NCBI GenBank assembly: GCA_003661015.1
Contig: QMVI01000081.1
Span: forward strand, 1 to 5,317
Length of the DNA: 5,317 nucleotides
Origin: Methanosarcinales archaeon
GTDB lineage: Archaea; Halobacteriota; Methanosarcinia; DSM-18856; Methermicoccaceae
Direction: 5' to 3'
The notes under the pieces were generated by a model. That model was not told where the DNA came from. It worked only from the letters and a program-made list of their open reading frames with translations, and searched no databases. The translations under genes were made by a program, and so were the position numbers. Shown in pieces: positions 1 through 4,500 of this stretch. Every line of letters begins with the position of its first letter. Positions within the stretch are counted from its first letter, which is position 1.

Positions 1-120
1 ATTGTCTCCTTAATCTTTGCGTTTATCGGATGGCTTCCAAACATCAGCATAATTATCATCGCTTTATGCTTGGGAATTCTGGCATACATGAGCAAGAGAG
101 AGAAGGAGGTGGGTGTCTGA
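1..120 (+). CDS. C-terminal fragment of a membrane protein (5' end outside window)
   Basis: The frame is open from the first base and ends at TGA 118-120, giving the last 39 residues of a protein that begins upstream. The visible part has two hydrophobic stretches (about residues 1-12 and 15-30 of the fragment) separated by a WLPN turn. A short basic/acidic tail (SKREKE) follows, as expected for a membrane protein with a cytoplasmic C-terminus. The next gene starts directly after its stop codon, and that gene's SD lies inside the end of this one, so the two are probably co-transcribed and translationally coupled. The same ending, a proline-containing turn then a helix then a basic tail, is seen in the proteins at 511-1164 and 3083-3319. 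The family is not recognised. The coding call is strong because of frame, composition and context; the function is unknown. Confidence 0.75.
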   Translation: MVSLIFAFIGWLPNISIIIIALCLGILAYMSKREKEVGV

Positions 121-504
121 ATGAGAGCATATGACATCTTACTCTTTCTGGTATGTTTGGAAGCAACAATTGGCTTTGTCTCCTCTCTTCATGTCTTTCC
201 AGTCAATTATGTAGATGCATCAGCAGTCCAAACACCAGCAGATTGGAATTTGCAGGAAGTAGAAAATCAAACCGCATCTCAATCAATCTTTGACAAAGTT
301 ATGCTCGCAACTGATATGCTGTTCAAAGCACTCTCCATGTTCCTGAATATGCTTGTTGCAATTGTTGCCATTTACATTCCACTCACTTCAGTATTAGGAG
401 TGCCAAGTGAAATTGCCTTGCTACTGCAGGGAGTGGTGTATGTGGTGTATGCATGGGCAATAATCCAATTCTTGTCAGGAAGAAGTGTGAAGTATATGGA
501 GTGA
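121..504 (+). CDS. Small membrane protein of unknown function, 127 aa
   Basis: ATG 121 is preceded by a near-perfect SD (AAGGAGGT, 103-110) at 10-nt spacing and abuts the upstream stop codon. Residues 4-24 are hydrophobic and read as a signal peptide or signal anchor. Residues 25-60 are polar and contain one N-glycosylation sequon (NQT, about 49). Two further hydrophobic segments follow at about 69-90 and 98-117, and the tail is short (GRSVKYME). The pattern is an N-terminal signal, a short exposed loop and a helical hairpin. No catalytic or metal-binding motif is visible and I do not recognise the family. Its position directly before two other surface proteins suggests a structural or anchoring role in the same envelope complex, which is inference only. 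Confidence 0.85.
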   Translation: MRAYDILLFLVCLEATIGFVSSLHVFPVNYVDASAVQTPADWNLQEVENQTASQSIFDKVMLATDMLFKALSMFLNMLVAIVAIYIPLTSVLGVPSEIALLLQGVVYVVYAWAIIQFLSGRSVKYME

Positions 505-510
505 GGGAAA

Positions 511-1164
511 ATGGAAGAGAGAGGAAGAAAATGGTGGTGGAAAGGAGTTTGCATTTTTGGCATTCTTACTTTCCTCATAACAACAACACAGGCAATTGAC
601 ATTACAGAAATCACAGCAACAGAGACACAAATCAAAATCACAATTGCAAATGCAACTTCAACTGGCTACATTTTTGTCAGTCCTTCCAACAAATCTTTCC
701 CTTACGCTTACTCACATCAGGGAAATGGCACATACACAATCACTGCAACCTTCCTTAAGCCAAACAACACCTACTATGTTAAGGCGTGTGATAATGAGAA
801 TTGTTCAGATGTAATGAGTGTGAATGTCTCAAAAGAGGAGGAATTGATGAGACAGAACTTCACAGCACCATTCAATAACCTCATGCAAGGCGGAAACCTT
901 CTGAACATCTCAAAGTTAGGAGAGACCATTCCAAGTGTTTATACCTCTCTCTTAACGGATATGTTCTGGGCGATGTTTTTCGGTGGCATCTTCCTTGCAT
1001 ACTGGATTAGGCAGGAGGATGTAATGCTCCCTTCAATAGTGGGAATGATTAGTGGAAGCGTATTGATTGTGATGCTTCCACCTTCAGCACAGCATATCGC
1101 ATACATTTTGCTGGTGATTTCAATTGCAGGCACTCTCTACACCATAATCAAGGCAAGGAGGTGA
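511..1164 (+). CDS. Surface protein: signal peptide, Ig/FN3-like domain, three TM helices, 217 aa
   Basis: A basic N-terminus (MEERGRK) is followed by a hydrophobic segment at 11-27, which fits a signal peptide. Residues 30-107 are rich in short beta-type stretches. They end in a YYVKACDNENCS pattern with two cysteines (93 and 98), like the last strands of fibronectin type III/Ig-like domains. About eight N-x-S/T sequons lie between residues 47 and 134, consistent with an extracellular glycosylated region. After a polar linker come three hydrophobic helices (about 149-166, 171-190, 194-213) and a basic tail (KARR). The start has only a weak SD (GAGGG at 503-507, overlapping the previous stop), but no other in-frame ATG precedes the signal peptide. 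The stop codon sits inside the SD of the following LamG gene. It is probably a membrane-anchored surface or virion protein working with that neighbour; the exact family is not recognised. Confidence 0.85.
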   Translation: MEERGRKWWWKGVCIFGILTFLITTTQAIDITEITATETQIKITIANATSTGYIFVSPSNKSFPYAYSHQGNGTYTITATFLKPNNTYYVKACDNENCSDVMSVNVSKEEELMRQNFTAPFNNLMQGGNLLNISKLGETIPSVYTSLLTDMFWAMFFGGIFLAYWIRQEDVMLPSIVGMISGSVLIVMLPPSAQHIAYILLVISIAGTLYTIIKARR

Positions 1165-1173
1165 TGTGAAATG
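1155..1173 (+). promoter_or_regulatory. Stop-in-SD junction between the Ig-like and LamG genes
   Basis: AAGGAGGTGAT (1155-1165) is a full-strength SD for ATG 1171, with 5 nt between it and the start codon. The TGA stop of the upstream gene (1162-1164) is built from the SD bases themselves, so a terminating ribosome sits on the initiation site of the next gene. The same layout, GGAGG-TGA-TGT-Gnn-ATG, recurs at 3996-4012 and 4487-4503. Confidence 0.85.
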
Positions 1174-2874
1174 AGAAAAGTTTTGATTTTTGCTTCTGTT
1201 GCAATATGTCTCCTCTTCCTGACATCAGTTGCATCAGCATCTTGGTGGAATGTGAATTGGAAGTATAGGAGAGAAATCACCATTACAAATGTGAATGGGA
1301 CTCTCACTGACTATCAGATTTTGGTGGAACTCAACAGCAGCAACTTCAACTTCTCGCATGCACAGGAGAATGGAAGTGATATTAGATTTGTTGCAAGTGA
1401 CGATGAAACTTTGCTCAATCACTGGATTGAGGTTTGGAATGCCACTAATCAATCAGCAAAGATTTGGGTGAATGTTTCAGAAGTCACAGAAGGAGCAAAG
1501 ATTTTCATGTATTATGGAAATGAGAATGCAAGTGATGCGAGTGATGTGAATGCAACATTCATCAGAGTGATTGATGGGGTTGTTGGAGCATGGCATTTTG
1601 ATGAGGGTTCAGGAAATATCACTCATGATACTTCTGGTGAGGGAAATGATGGAACTTTGTATGATGGTAATACAACAAATGACGATGGTAATACACCACC
1701 ACAGTGGGATAATGGAAAATTCGGCAAGGCTTTGAGCTTTGATGGAGTGGATGATTATGTGGAAGTGCCTTATGCAGACAGCCTTTATATTCCCAACGAA
1801 GTTTCGGTTTCTGTATGGATTAAGCCTGCAAATGCGAGTGGTGACTGGCAAACAATTATAGCTCATTCACCCGAAACATGTGAGTTTAATTATTGGTTAT
1901 ATCTGCAAGAAAACGCACTAAAATTATCTGTATATTCATCTACTTATCCAGATTTAGTCATTCCTAATGCTGTTCCAACTAATAATAAATGGTATCACAT
2001 TGTTTTTACTGCAGTAAAAGGAAGTGTAGTGAGGGTTTTTGTGAATGGAGTTGAAATTGGAAATGGGACTGCGAAGTCAGATTTCTGGACAGGTGGATAC
2101 GTAACAATAGCCGACTTAAGACCAGGTAGAGGTGTACGTTTCAACGGCACCATTGACGAAGTCTGCATCTACAACAGAGCTTTGAGCAAGGAGGAAATCT
2201 CCGACCTCCACAACAACTACGGCTACACCACACCAAACTACCCAAACAAAGTGCTTGTGCAAAAATGCACAGAGCCAGAGCCAGTCGCAATTGTCGGAGA
2301 AGAGGTAGAAGGAATTTTCACAACAATTGCAAACTTCCTGACAATTGAGAAAGAAGTTGGTGCAAACTATATCCTGTGGAAATGGAGCTGCACAAATCCT
2401 AATGCACTTGTGGATGTGCTTGTGGATGGAAGCGAGGTATTGAGTGCTGCGAGTGCTGTAAGTGGCGAATATTTGCTAACAGATGTGAATGAGAATGAAT
2501 TGCACATCATCAAAATCGCAAACTCCTTCAACGCATCTGATTATGTGAGAGATGAGGCAAGAACACTTCCGCCATTCTCATTCTTCCTCGCTTTGCTTCT
2601 CACAACATTTGTGCTTCTCGTCATAACATTTGCGACAACATCCACTGTGAGAGTTATCACATCAATCTTCACCCTTCTCTTCATAGGTTTCACATACAAA
2701 TACAGCATTTATTATGCCTCCCCACTCTCCTACCTCCTACTGTTTGCATTCTTCTTCACCTTTGCACTGATGCTCGTGGAAGTGTTGAGGATGCTAACAT
2801 CAACAATCAGGAAAAAGCCAAAGTGGGAAGAGGATTTCTGGAGTGAGTGGAGAGAAGGAGGTGGTGGTGTATGA
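1171..2874 (+). CDS. DUF2341 + LamG/ConA-like surface adhesin with C-terminal membrane anchor, 567 aa
   Basis: Residues 1-24 form a clear signal peptide (MRKVLIF, a hydrophobic core, then ASA). Residues 25-125 match DUF2341: the WWNVNWKYRREITI opening, the SDIRFVASDD segment, HWIEVWN and the MYYGNENAS ending. Residues 137-348 match a LamG/concanavalin A-like jelly roll, with AWHFDEGSG, GKALSFDGVDDYVEVP, VSVWIKP, WYHIVFT and the closing IDEVCIYNRALSKEEI. Residues 385-450 look like an FN3-type domain (YILWKWSCTNP, then VDVLVDGSEVL). Three TM segments follow (about 468-489, 493-515, 518-540), then a charged tail with several tryptophans. More than ten glycosylation sequons lie in the ectodomain. 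LamG domains usually bind glycans or proteins, so host-surface attachment or a cell-surface role is inferred. Codon and base use change sharply inside the LamG domain. Starts other than ATG 1171 would lose the signal peptide. Confidence 0.95.
   Translation: MRKVLIFASVAICLLFLTSVASASWWNVNWKYRREITITNVNGTLTDYQILVELNSSNFNFSHAQENGSDIRFVASDDETLLNHWIEVWNATNQSAKIWVNVSEVTEGAKIFMYYGNENASDASDVNATFIRVIDGVVGAWHFDEGSGNITHDTSGEGNDGTLYDGNTTNDDGNTPPQWDNGKFGKALSFDGVDDYVEVPYADSLYIPNEVSVSVWIKPANASGDWQTIIAHSPETCEFNYWLYLQENALKLSVYSSTYPDLVIPNAVPTNNKWYHIVFTAVKGSVVRVFVNGVEIGNGTAKSDFWTGGYVTIADLRPGRGVRFNGTIDEVCIYNRALSKEEISDLHNNYGYTTPNYPNKVLVQKCTEPEPVAIVGEEVEGIFTTIANFLTIEKEVGANYILWKWSCTNPNALVDVLVDGSEVLSAASAVSGEYLLTDVNENELHIIKIANSFNASDYVRDEARTLPPFSFFLALLLTTFVLLVITFATTSTVRVITSIFTLLFIGFTYKYSIYYASPLSYLLLFAFFFTFALMLVEVLRMLTSTIRKKPKWEEDFWSEWREGGGGV
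1663..1695 (+). repeat. Short 21-bp-period direct repeat (Asp-Gly-Asn-Thr) in the LamG gene
   Basis: The 12-mer GATGGTAATACA occurs at 1663-1674 and again, identically, at 1684-1695. The 21-bp (7-codon) spacing keeps frame and gives the peptide DGNT twice (YDGNTTNDDGNTPP). It lies in a loop just before the conserved GKALSFDG strand of the LamG domain. It may mark a small in-frame tandem duplication in a surface loop. Confidence 0.7.
2855..2873 (+). promoter_or_regulatory. SD that fixes the start of the zinc-binding-like protein at 2871
   Basis: AAGGAGGTG (2855-2863) lies 7 nt before ATG 2871. An in-frame ATG at 2847 is upstream of this SD and would give nine extra residues with no SD of its own. 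ATG 2871 overlaps the stop of the LamG gene as ATGA, a classic translational-coupling arrangement, so 2871 is the preferred start. Confidence 0.8.
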
Positions 2875-3086
2875 GCAGATGGAAGATAAGTAGCGTTCAA
2901 AGAATTTACAAAAGGTGCTTATCACATAAGCATGAGGTTGTCGTTGTGAGAGCGACATTCAATTGCGTCTATGCATACTGTAAGGCATGTGGAAGGGTTT
3001 ATAGGATAAGAGCGGGTGTTGTTGAGGGAATTCCTGAAGAAGAATGGCAAGGAAGGAGTTTGAGAGAGGAGGTGTGCGAGGCATGA
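2871..3086 (+). CDS. Small zinc-binding-like protein, 71 aa
   Basis: The protein has a basic N-terminus (MSRWKISSVQRIYKR), then Cys16-x2-His19-x-His21, a hydrophobic beta stretch (VVVVRATFN), Cys32, and a YCKACGRVYRI knuckle with Cys37-x2-Cys40. The Cys/His cluster plus CxxCG knuckle can supply four ligands for one zinc ion, which is inference from spacing. The C-terminal third is acidic and polar with a last cysteine at 69. It has no TM helix, yet it lies between membrane-protein genes and is joined to both by ATGA overlaps. It could be a regulator, an assembly factor or an internal structural protein. The family is not recognised. Confidence 0.85.
   Translation: MSRWKISSVQRIYKRCLSHKHEVVVVRATFNCVYAYCKACGRVYRIRAGVVEGIPEEEWQGRSLREEVCEA
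3067..3085 (+). promoter_or_regulatory. SD that fixes the start of the two-TM protein at 3083
   Basis: AGGAGGTG (3067-3074) lies 8 nt before ATG 3083. An in-frame ATG at 3044 would place this SD inside the gene and add a polar stretch (MARKEFERGGVRG) ahead of the hydrophobic helix. ATG 3083 also overlaps the previous stop as ATGA, so the shorter reading is preferred. Confidence 0.8.
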
Positions 3087-3319
3087 GCAAAGGAATTGGC
3101 TTTGTTTCTGCAATTCTGATTTTGATGTTCGTAGTGGTGGCAGTATTCACACTCTCAATAGCATGGAGCGAAATTCCAGTAGAGCCACAAGCAAATACAT
3201 CACTCGCAAACACCTCATCAATCATTCCGGCACTCACATCATTTCTACCATACCTTGCGTTGGTAGTGATACTGGCGATGGCTATTGGAGTTTTCTTATC
3301 GCTGGTGAGGGGGAGATGA
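3083..3319 (+). CDS. Two-TM small membrane protein, candidate virion structural protein, 78 aa
   Basis: After a short basic start (MSKG) comes a long hydrophobic helix (about 6-28). A polar loop with two NTS glycosylation sequons (38 and 43) follows, then a second helix (about 50-74) and a VRGR tail. The basic ends and the glycosylatable loop suggest a hairpin with both termini inside. Small two-helix hydrophobic proteins of about this size are the major capsid proteins of spindle-shaped archaeal viruses, but the helices here are separated by a longer loop than a tight hairpin, so that assignment is tentative. The first 20 residues also loosely recall archaeal type IV pilin leaders (basic-G then hydrophobic), though pilins do not end in a second TM helix. 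It overlaps both neighbours by ATGA. No family is recognised. Confidence 0.85.
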   Translation: MSKGIGFVSAILILMFVVVAVFTLSIAWSEIPVEPQANTSLANTSSIIPALTSFLPYLALVVILAMAIGVFLSLVRGR

Positions 3320-3558
3320 GAGAGGAGGGTGTGAGAGCAATAACGATGCTGACGCTTGCATTCACCATCGGTTTCAAGAGCATTATACTCTTTCTGCAAC
3401 ATTCCTTCGGATTTGCATTCACTCTCTTCCTTCTCGCATGGACTTGCATCTGCCTTGCGTTTCCTGATAACTTGATTGGGGCAAGTATTGGGCAAGACCT
3501 GAAATTAGGGGAGGTGATTGAAAAATGGGTGAAGAGAAGAGAATTGAGGAGGAAGTGA
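3316..3558 (+). CDS. Two-TM small membrane protein with basic tail, 80 aa
   Basis: ATG 3316 overlaps the stop of the previous gene (ATGA) and has a GGTGAGG-type SD just upstream (3304-3310). An in-frame ATG at 3163 lies deep inside the previous gene and is not credible. Hydrophobic segments are at about 7-27 (interrupted by Lys21) and 31-50, the second containing two cysteines (44 and 46). The C-terminus is soluble and ends in a very basic run (KWVKRRELRRK). It may be a membrane protein with a cytoplasmic or virion-interior basic tail able to contact nucleic acid, which is inference only. Its last 34 nt are also the start of the next gene in another frame. The family is not recognised. Confidence 0.8.
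   Translation: MREEGVRAITMLTLAFTIGFKSIILFLQHSFGFAFTLFLLAWTCICLAFPDNLIGASIGQDLKLGEVIEKWVKRRELRRK
3508..3527 (+). promoter_or_regulatory. Internal SD for the overlapping gene at 3525
   Basis: GGGGAGGTGAT (3508-3518) lies inside the preceding coding region, 6 nt before ATG 3525. It is one of the best matches to the 16S 3' end in the window, which supports the 34-nt gene overlap as real. Confidence 0.8.
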
Positions 3559-3740
3559 AGGAGGTATTGGAACGACTGAAAGTGCCATACTCGGTAGAAA
3601 TCGTGATTGTAGATGACGAGAGCGGGAAAGTTGTGTTCAGATGGAGAAGAGGGCGAGGTAACTTGGTGAAAGGTATGCAGAAAACGATTGAGGTCTTGGA
3701 CAGAAAGATAGGAATTCCAGTAAAGGATTTGCTAAAGTAA
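3525..3740 (+). CDS. Soluble alpha/beta protein of unknown function, 71 aa
   Basis: The sequence predicts a charged amphipathic helix (residues 2-19, EEEVKEVLERL), two beta strands (SVEIVIVDD and KVVFRWRR) joined by a tight ESGK turn, then a basic RGRG loop and a C-terminal helix (LVKGMQKTIEVLDRKIG). The helix-strand-strand-helix order suggests a small compact fold, possibly a dimer. No ligand or catalytic motif is evident. It is the last gene of the membrane operon and overlaps the previous gene by 34 nt, with its own strong SD. After it the only sizeable intergenic gap begins. The family is not recognised; a cytoplasmic accessory or regulatory role is possible. Confidence 0.82.
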   Translation: MGEEKRIEEEVKEVLERLKVPYSVEIVIVDDESGKVVFRWRRGRGNLVKGMQKTIEVLDRKIGIPVKDLLK

Positions 3741-3759
3741 TATAGCAAGGGAAAAGCAT

Positions 3760-3774
3760 TCATTTTTAAAATGA
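3760..3774. repeat. Perfect 7-bp inverted repeat, candidate operator
   Basis: TCATTTT (3760-3766) and AAAATGA (3768-3774) are perfect inverted arms around one T. The site lies 20 bp downstream of the last membrane-module stop codon and just upstream of the TATA-like box. Its size suits a small dimeric DNA-binding protein. The loop is too short to be an RNA hairpin, so a protein site is more likely than a structured terminator. Confidence 0.45.
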
Positions 3775-3787
3775 GGATAACTTTTTT
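3763..3787 (+). terminator. Oligo-T tracts, possible archaeal terminator of the upstream operon
   Basis: TTTTT (3763-3767) and TTTTTT (3782-3787) lie 23 and 42 nt after the stop codon at 3738-3740. Archaeal RNA polymerase can stop at T-rich tracts on the non-template strand without a hairpin. No GC-rich stem precedes them. They are close to the minimum length for such signals and also form part of promoter-like sequence, so the call is weak. Confidence 0.35.
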
Positions 3788-3795
3788 AAATCCTC
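3773..3795. repeat. 6-bp inverted repeat enclosing the TATA-like box
   Basis: GAGGAT (3773-3778) and ATCCTC (3790-3795) are perfect inverted arms around an 11-bp spacer that contains the T6AAA core of the likely TATA box. It overlaps the 3760-3774 repeat by 2 bp. A protein bound here would block TBP, so a repressor operator is plausible; six-bp arms can also arise by chance. Confidence 0.4.
3782..3791 (+). promoter_or_regulatory. TATA-like box, probable promoter of the downstream module
   Basis: TTTTTTAAAT resembles the archaeal TATA box. Transcription would start about 25 nt further on, near 3811-3814, giving a leader of about 25 nt that still includes the GGGGGTGA SD (3827-3834) of the gene at 3839. 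A second AT-rich run at 3803-3812 could also serve, but would put the start so close to ATG 3839 that the SD would be lost. This gap of about 98 bp is the only place in the window with room for a promoter. Confidence 0.5.
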
Positions 3796-3838
3796 CCGAA
3801 AATAATATTAATAGTAGGAGTGAAAGAGGGGGTGAGAG

Positions 3839-4003
3839 ATGAGGAAAAAGGGGAAGAAGGTGAGATGTCCGTTTTGCGGGTATGAGTGGTATGCAAGGGT
3901 GGAAAATCCGAAGGAGTGCCCTCTGTGCAAGCGGTATCTCATATCACCAAAATCAAAGTCCAGCAGCACTAATGCTGGCAGAAATAGAAAGAGGGGGAGG
4001 TGA
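3839..4003 (+). CDS. Small zinc-ribbon protein with basic tail, 54 aa
   Basis: A basic start (MRKKGKKVR) leads into two zinc knuckles, CPFCG (Cys10, Cys13) and CPLCK (Cys27, Cys30), separated by 13 residues with the connecting YEWYARVENPKE. This C-x2-C-x13-C-x2-C arrangement is a standard single-zinc ribbon, very common in small archaeal and archaeal-virus proteins, some of which bind nucleic acid or transcription factors. The tail is Ser/Asn/Arg-rich and ends in RKRGR. ATG 3839 has a GGGGGTGA SD (3827-3834) and follows the only intergenic gap, so it is probably the first gene of the second operon. Its stop codon lies inside the SD of the next gene. A role in transcription or DNA handling is inferred. 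At 54 codons it is easily missed by length cut-offs. Confidence 0.88.
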   Translation: MRKKGKKVRCPFCGYEWYARVENPKECPLCKRYLISPKSKSSSTNAGRNRKRGR

Positions 4004-4007
4004 TGTG
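3986..4007 (+). repeat. 22-bp direct repeat, copy 1 (gene end + stop + SD)
   Basis: The 22 bp are identical to 4477-4498. In both places they sit in the same reading frame and encode Arg-Lys-Arg-Gly-Arg-stop, followed by TGTG. They therefore include the end of one gene, its TGA and the GGAGGTGAT SD of the next. The copies are 491 bp apart. Confidence 0.85.
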
Positions 4008-4009
4008 GA

Positions 4010-4123
4010 ATGGCAAGAAAGAAGCGGAGTAAAAGGATAACAATGGGAAAAATAATGGAGAAGGTGAGAAAGGGTAAGAAACTGACAAGGAGAGAGCGGG
4101 AATATCTTAAAAGGAGGTGGTGA
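4010..4123 (+). CDS. Tiny basic protein, 37 aa
   Basis: ATG 4010 follows a full-strength SD (GGAGGTGAT, 3996-4004) by 5 nt, and the frame runs to TGA 4121-4123. The product is highly basic: MARKKRSKR, then a predicted helix (GKIMEKVRKGKKLTRREREYLKRR) ending in Trp. It has no cysteines and no TM segment. The start lies 6 nt after the previous stop, and its own end carries the SD for the next gene, so it fills the space between two strong ribosome-binding sites with no slack. That is the main evidence that it is translated. Nucleic-acid binding is suggested by charge alone. The family is not recognised. Confidence 0.72.
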   Translation: MARKKRSKRITMGKIMEKVRKGKKLTRREREYLKRRW

Positions 4124-4131
4124 TTTCTGTG
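4112..4131 (+). promoter_or_regulatory. SD that selects GTG 4129 as start
   Basis: AGGAGGTG (4112-4119) lies 9 nt before GTG 4129. The GTG codons at 4117 and 4120 are in the same frame but are part of, or immediately adjacent to, the SD and cannot be served by it. No in-frame ATG is available near the N-terminus, so GTG 4129 is the best start. Confidence 0.75.
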
Positions 4132-4494
4132 GGAGGAGCAAAATGCCCTGTGCTTGTGAAGAAGTCTTACCATGAGTATGGTGCTGTGAGAGGGGTTAAG
4201 GACATTAGAGCAATCAACTGCCATATCAGAGAGCAGATAAAGACGGAGGCAACAACAAGGGCGATGATTAATGATTTGTTGCGTCGCTCACTCTACCTTT
4301 ACATTCTCACCTTCGCACCACGATGGAAGGAGGCTTTCAGAGGAAAGATAAGGCAAATGCGGAAGGCAGCAAAAGAAGAATATGCGAAAACTGCGAGAGT
4401 GGCAAACAAGCGGTTGGAGGAGTTAGGACTTGGTGGGAGGAGATATAAGGAGAGTATTACTCCGAGAAAGAGGTCAAGAAAGAGGGGGAGGTGA
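4129..4494 (+). CDS. Basic, helix-rich protein of unknown function, 121 aa (GTG start)
   Basis: Starting at GTG 4129 the product is 121 residues. The N-terminal part (about 5-35) contains cysteines 6 and 31 and several Tyr/His residues. A long helical region follows: about 33-62 is amphipathic (EQIKTEATTRAMINDLL, then a hydrophobic LYLYILTF), and about 65-99 is charged (WKEAFRGKIRQMRKAAKEEY). The last 20 residues are strongly basic and end in RKRSRKRGR, the same RKRGR end as the zinc-ribbon protein upstream. There is no TM helix of convincing length and no known catalytic motif. High charge and helix content suggest a nucleic-acid-binding or packaging protein, which is inference. It overlaps the previous gene's SD region, and its stop lies inside the next SD. 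The family is not recognised. Confidence 0.85.
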   Translation: MGGAKCPVLVKKSYHEYGAVRGVKDIRAINCHIREQIKTEATTRAMINDLLRRSLYLYILTFAPRWKEAFRGKIRQMRKAAKEEYAKTARVANKRLEELGLGGRRYKESITPRKRSRKRGR

Positions 4495-4498
4495 TGTG
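4477..4498 (+). repeat. 22-bp direct repeat, copy 2 (gene end + stop + SD)
   Basis: Identical to 3986-4007 and in the same frame (RKRGR-stop). Here it supplies the SD (GGAGGTGAT, 4487-4495) for ATG 4501 at 5-nt spacing. Together the copies flank the 37-aa and 121-aa genes. Confidence 0.85.
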
Positions 4499-4500
4499 AG

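Noticed and set aside
596..814. Second + strand frame inside the Ig-like protein gene
   Set aside because: It is a Gln/Leu/Ser-rich shadow frame with no SD. The 511-1164 frame has a signal peptide, a beta domain and TM helices.
3083..3319. Reading the 78-aa protein as a type IV pilin or archaellin
   Set aside because: The start (MSKG then hydrophobic) is loosely similar to a class III signal peptide, but a second C-terminal TM helix and the small size do not fit pilins.
2959..3495. Long minus-strand open frame (178 codons) opposite the small membrane genes
   Set aside because: It lies opposite four well-supported + strand genes with SDs and ATGA couplings. Its composition (many Ser, Cys, Pro, Thr) is the antisense shadow of purine-rich coding sequence.
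3741..3838. Origin of replication, small RNA or riboswitch in the intergenic gap
   Set aside because: The gap is under 100 bp, with no iterons, no extended stem-loops and no conserved aptamer features that I can recognise. Promoter and terminator roles explain it.
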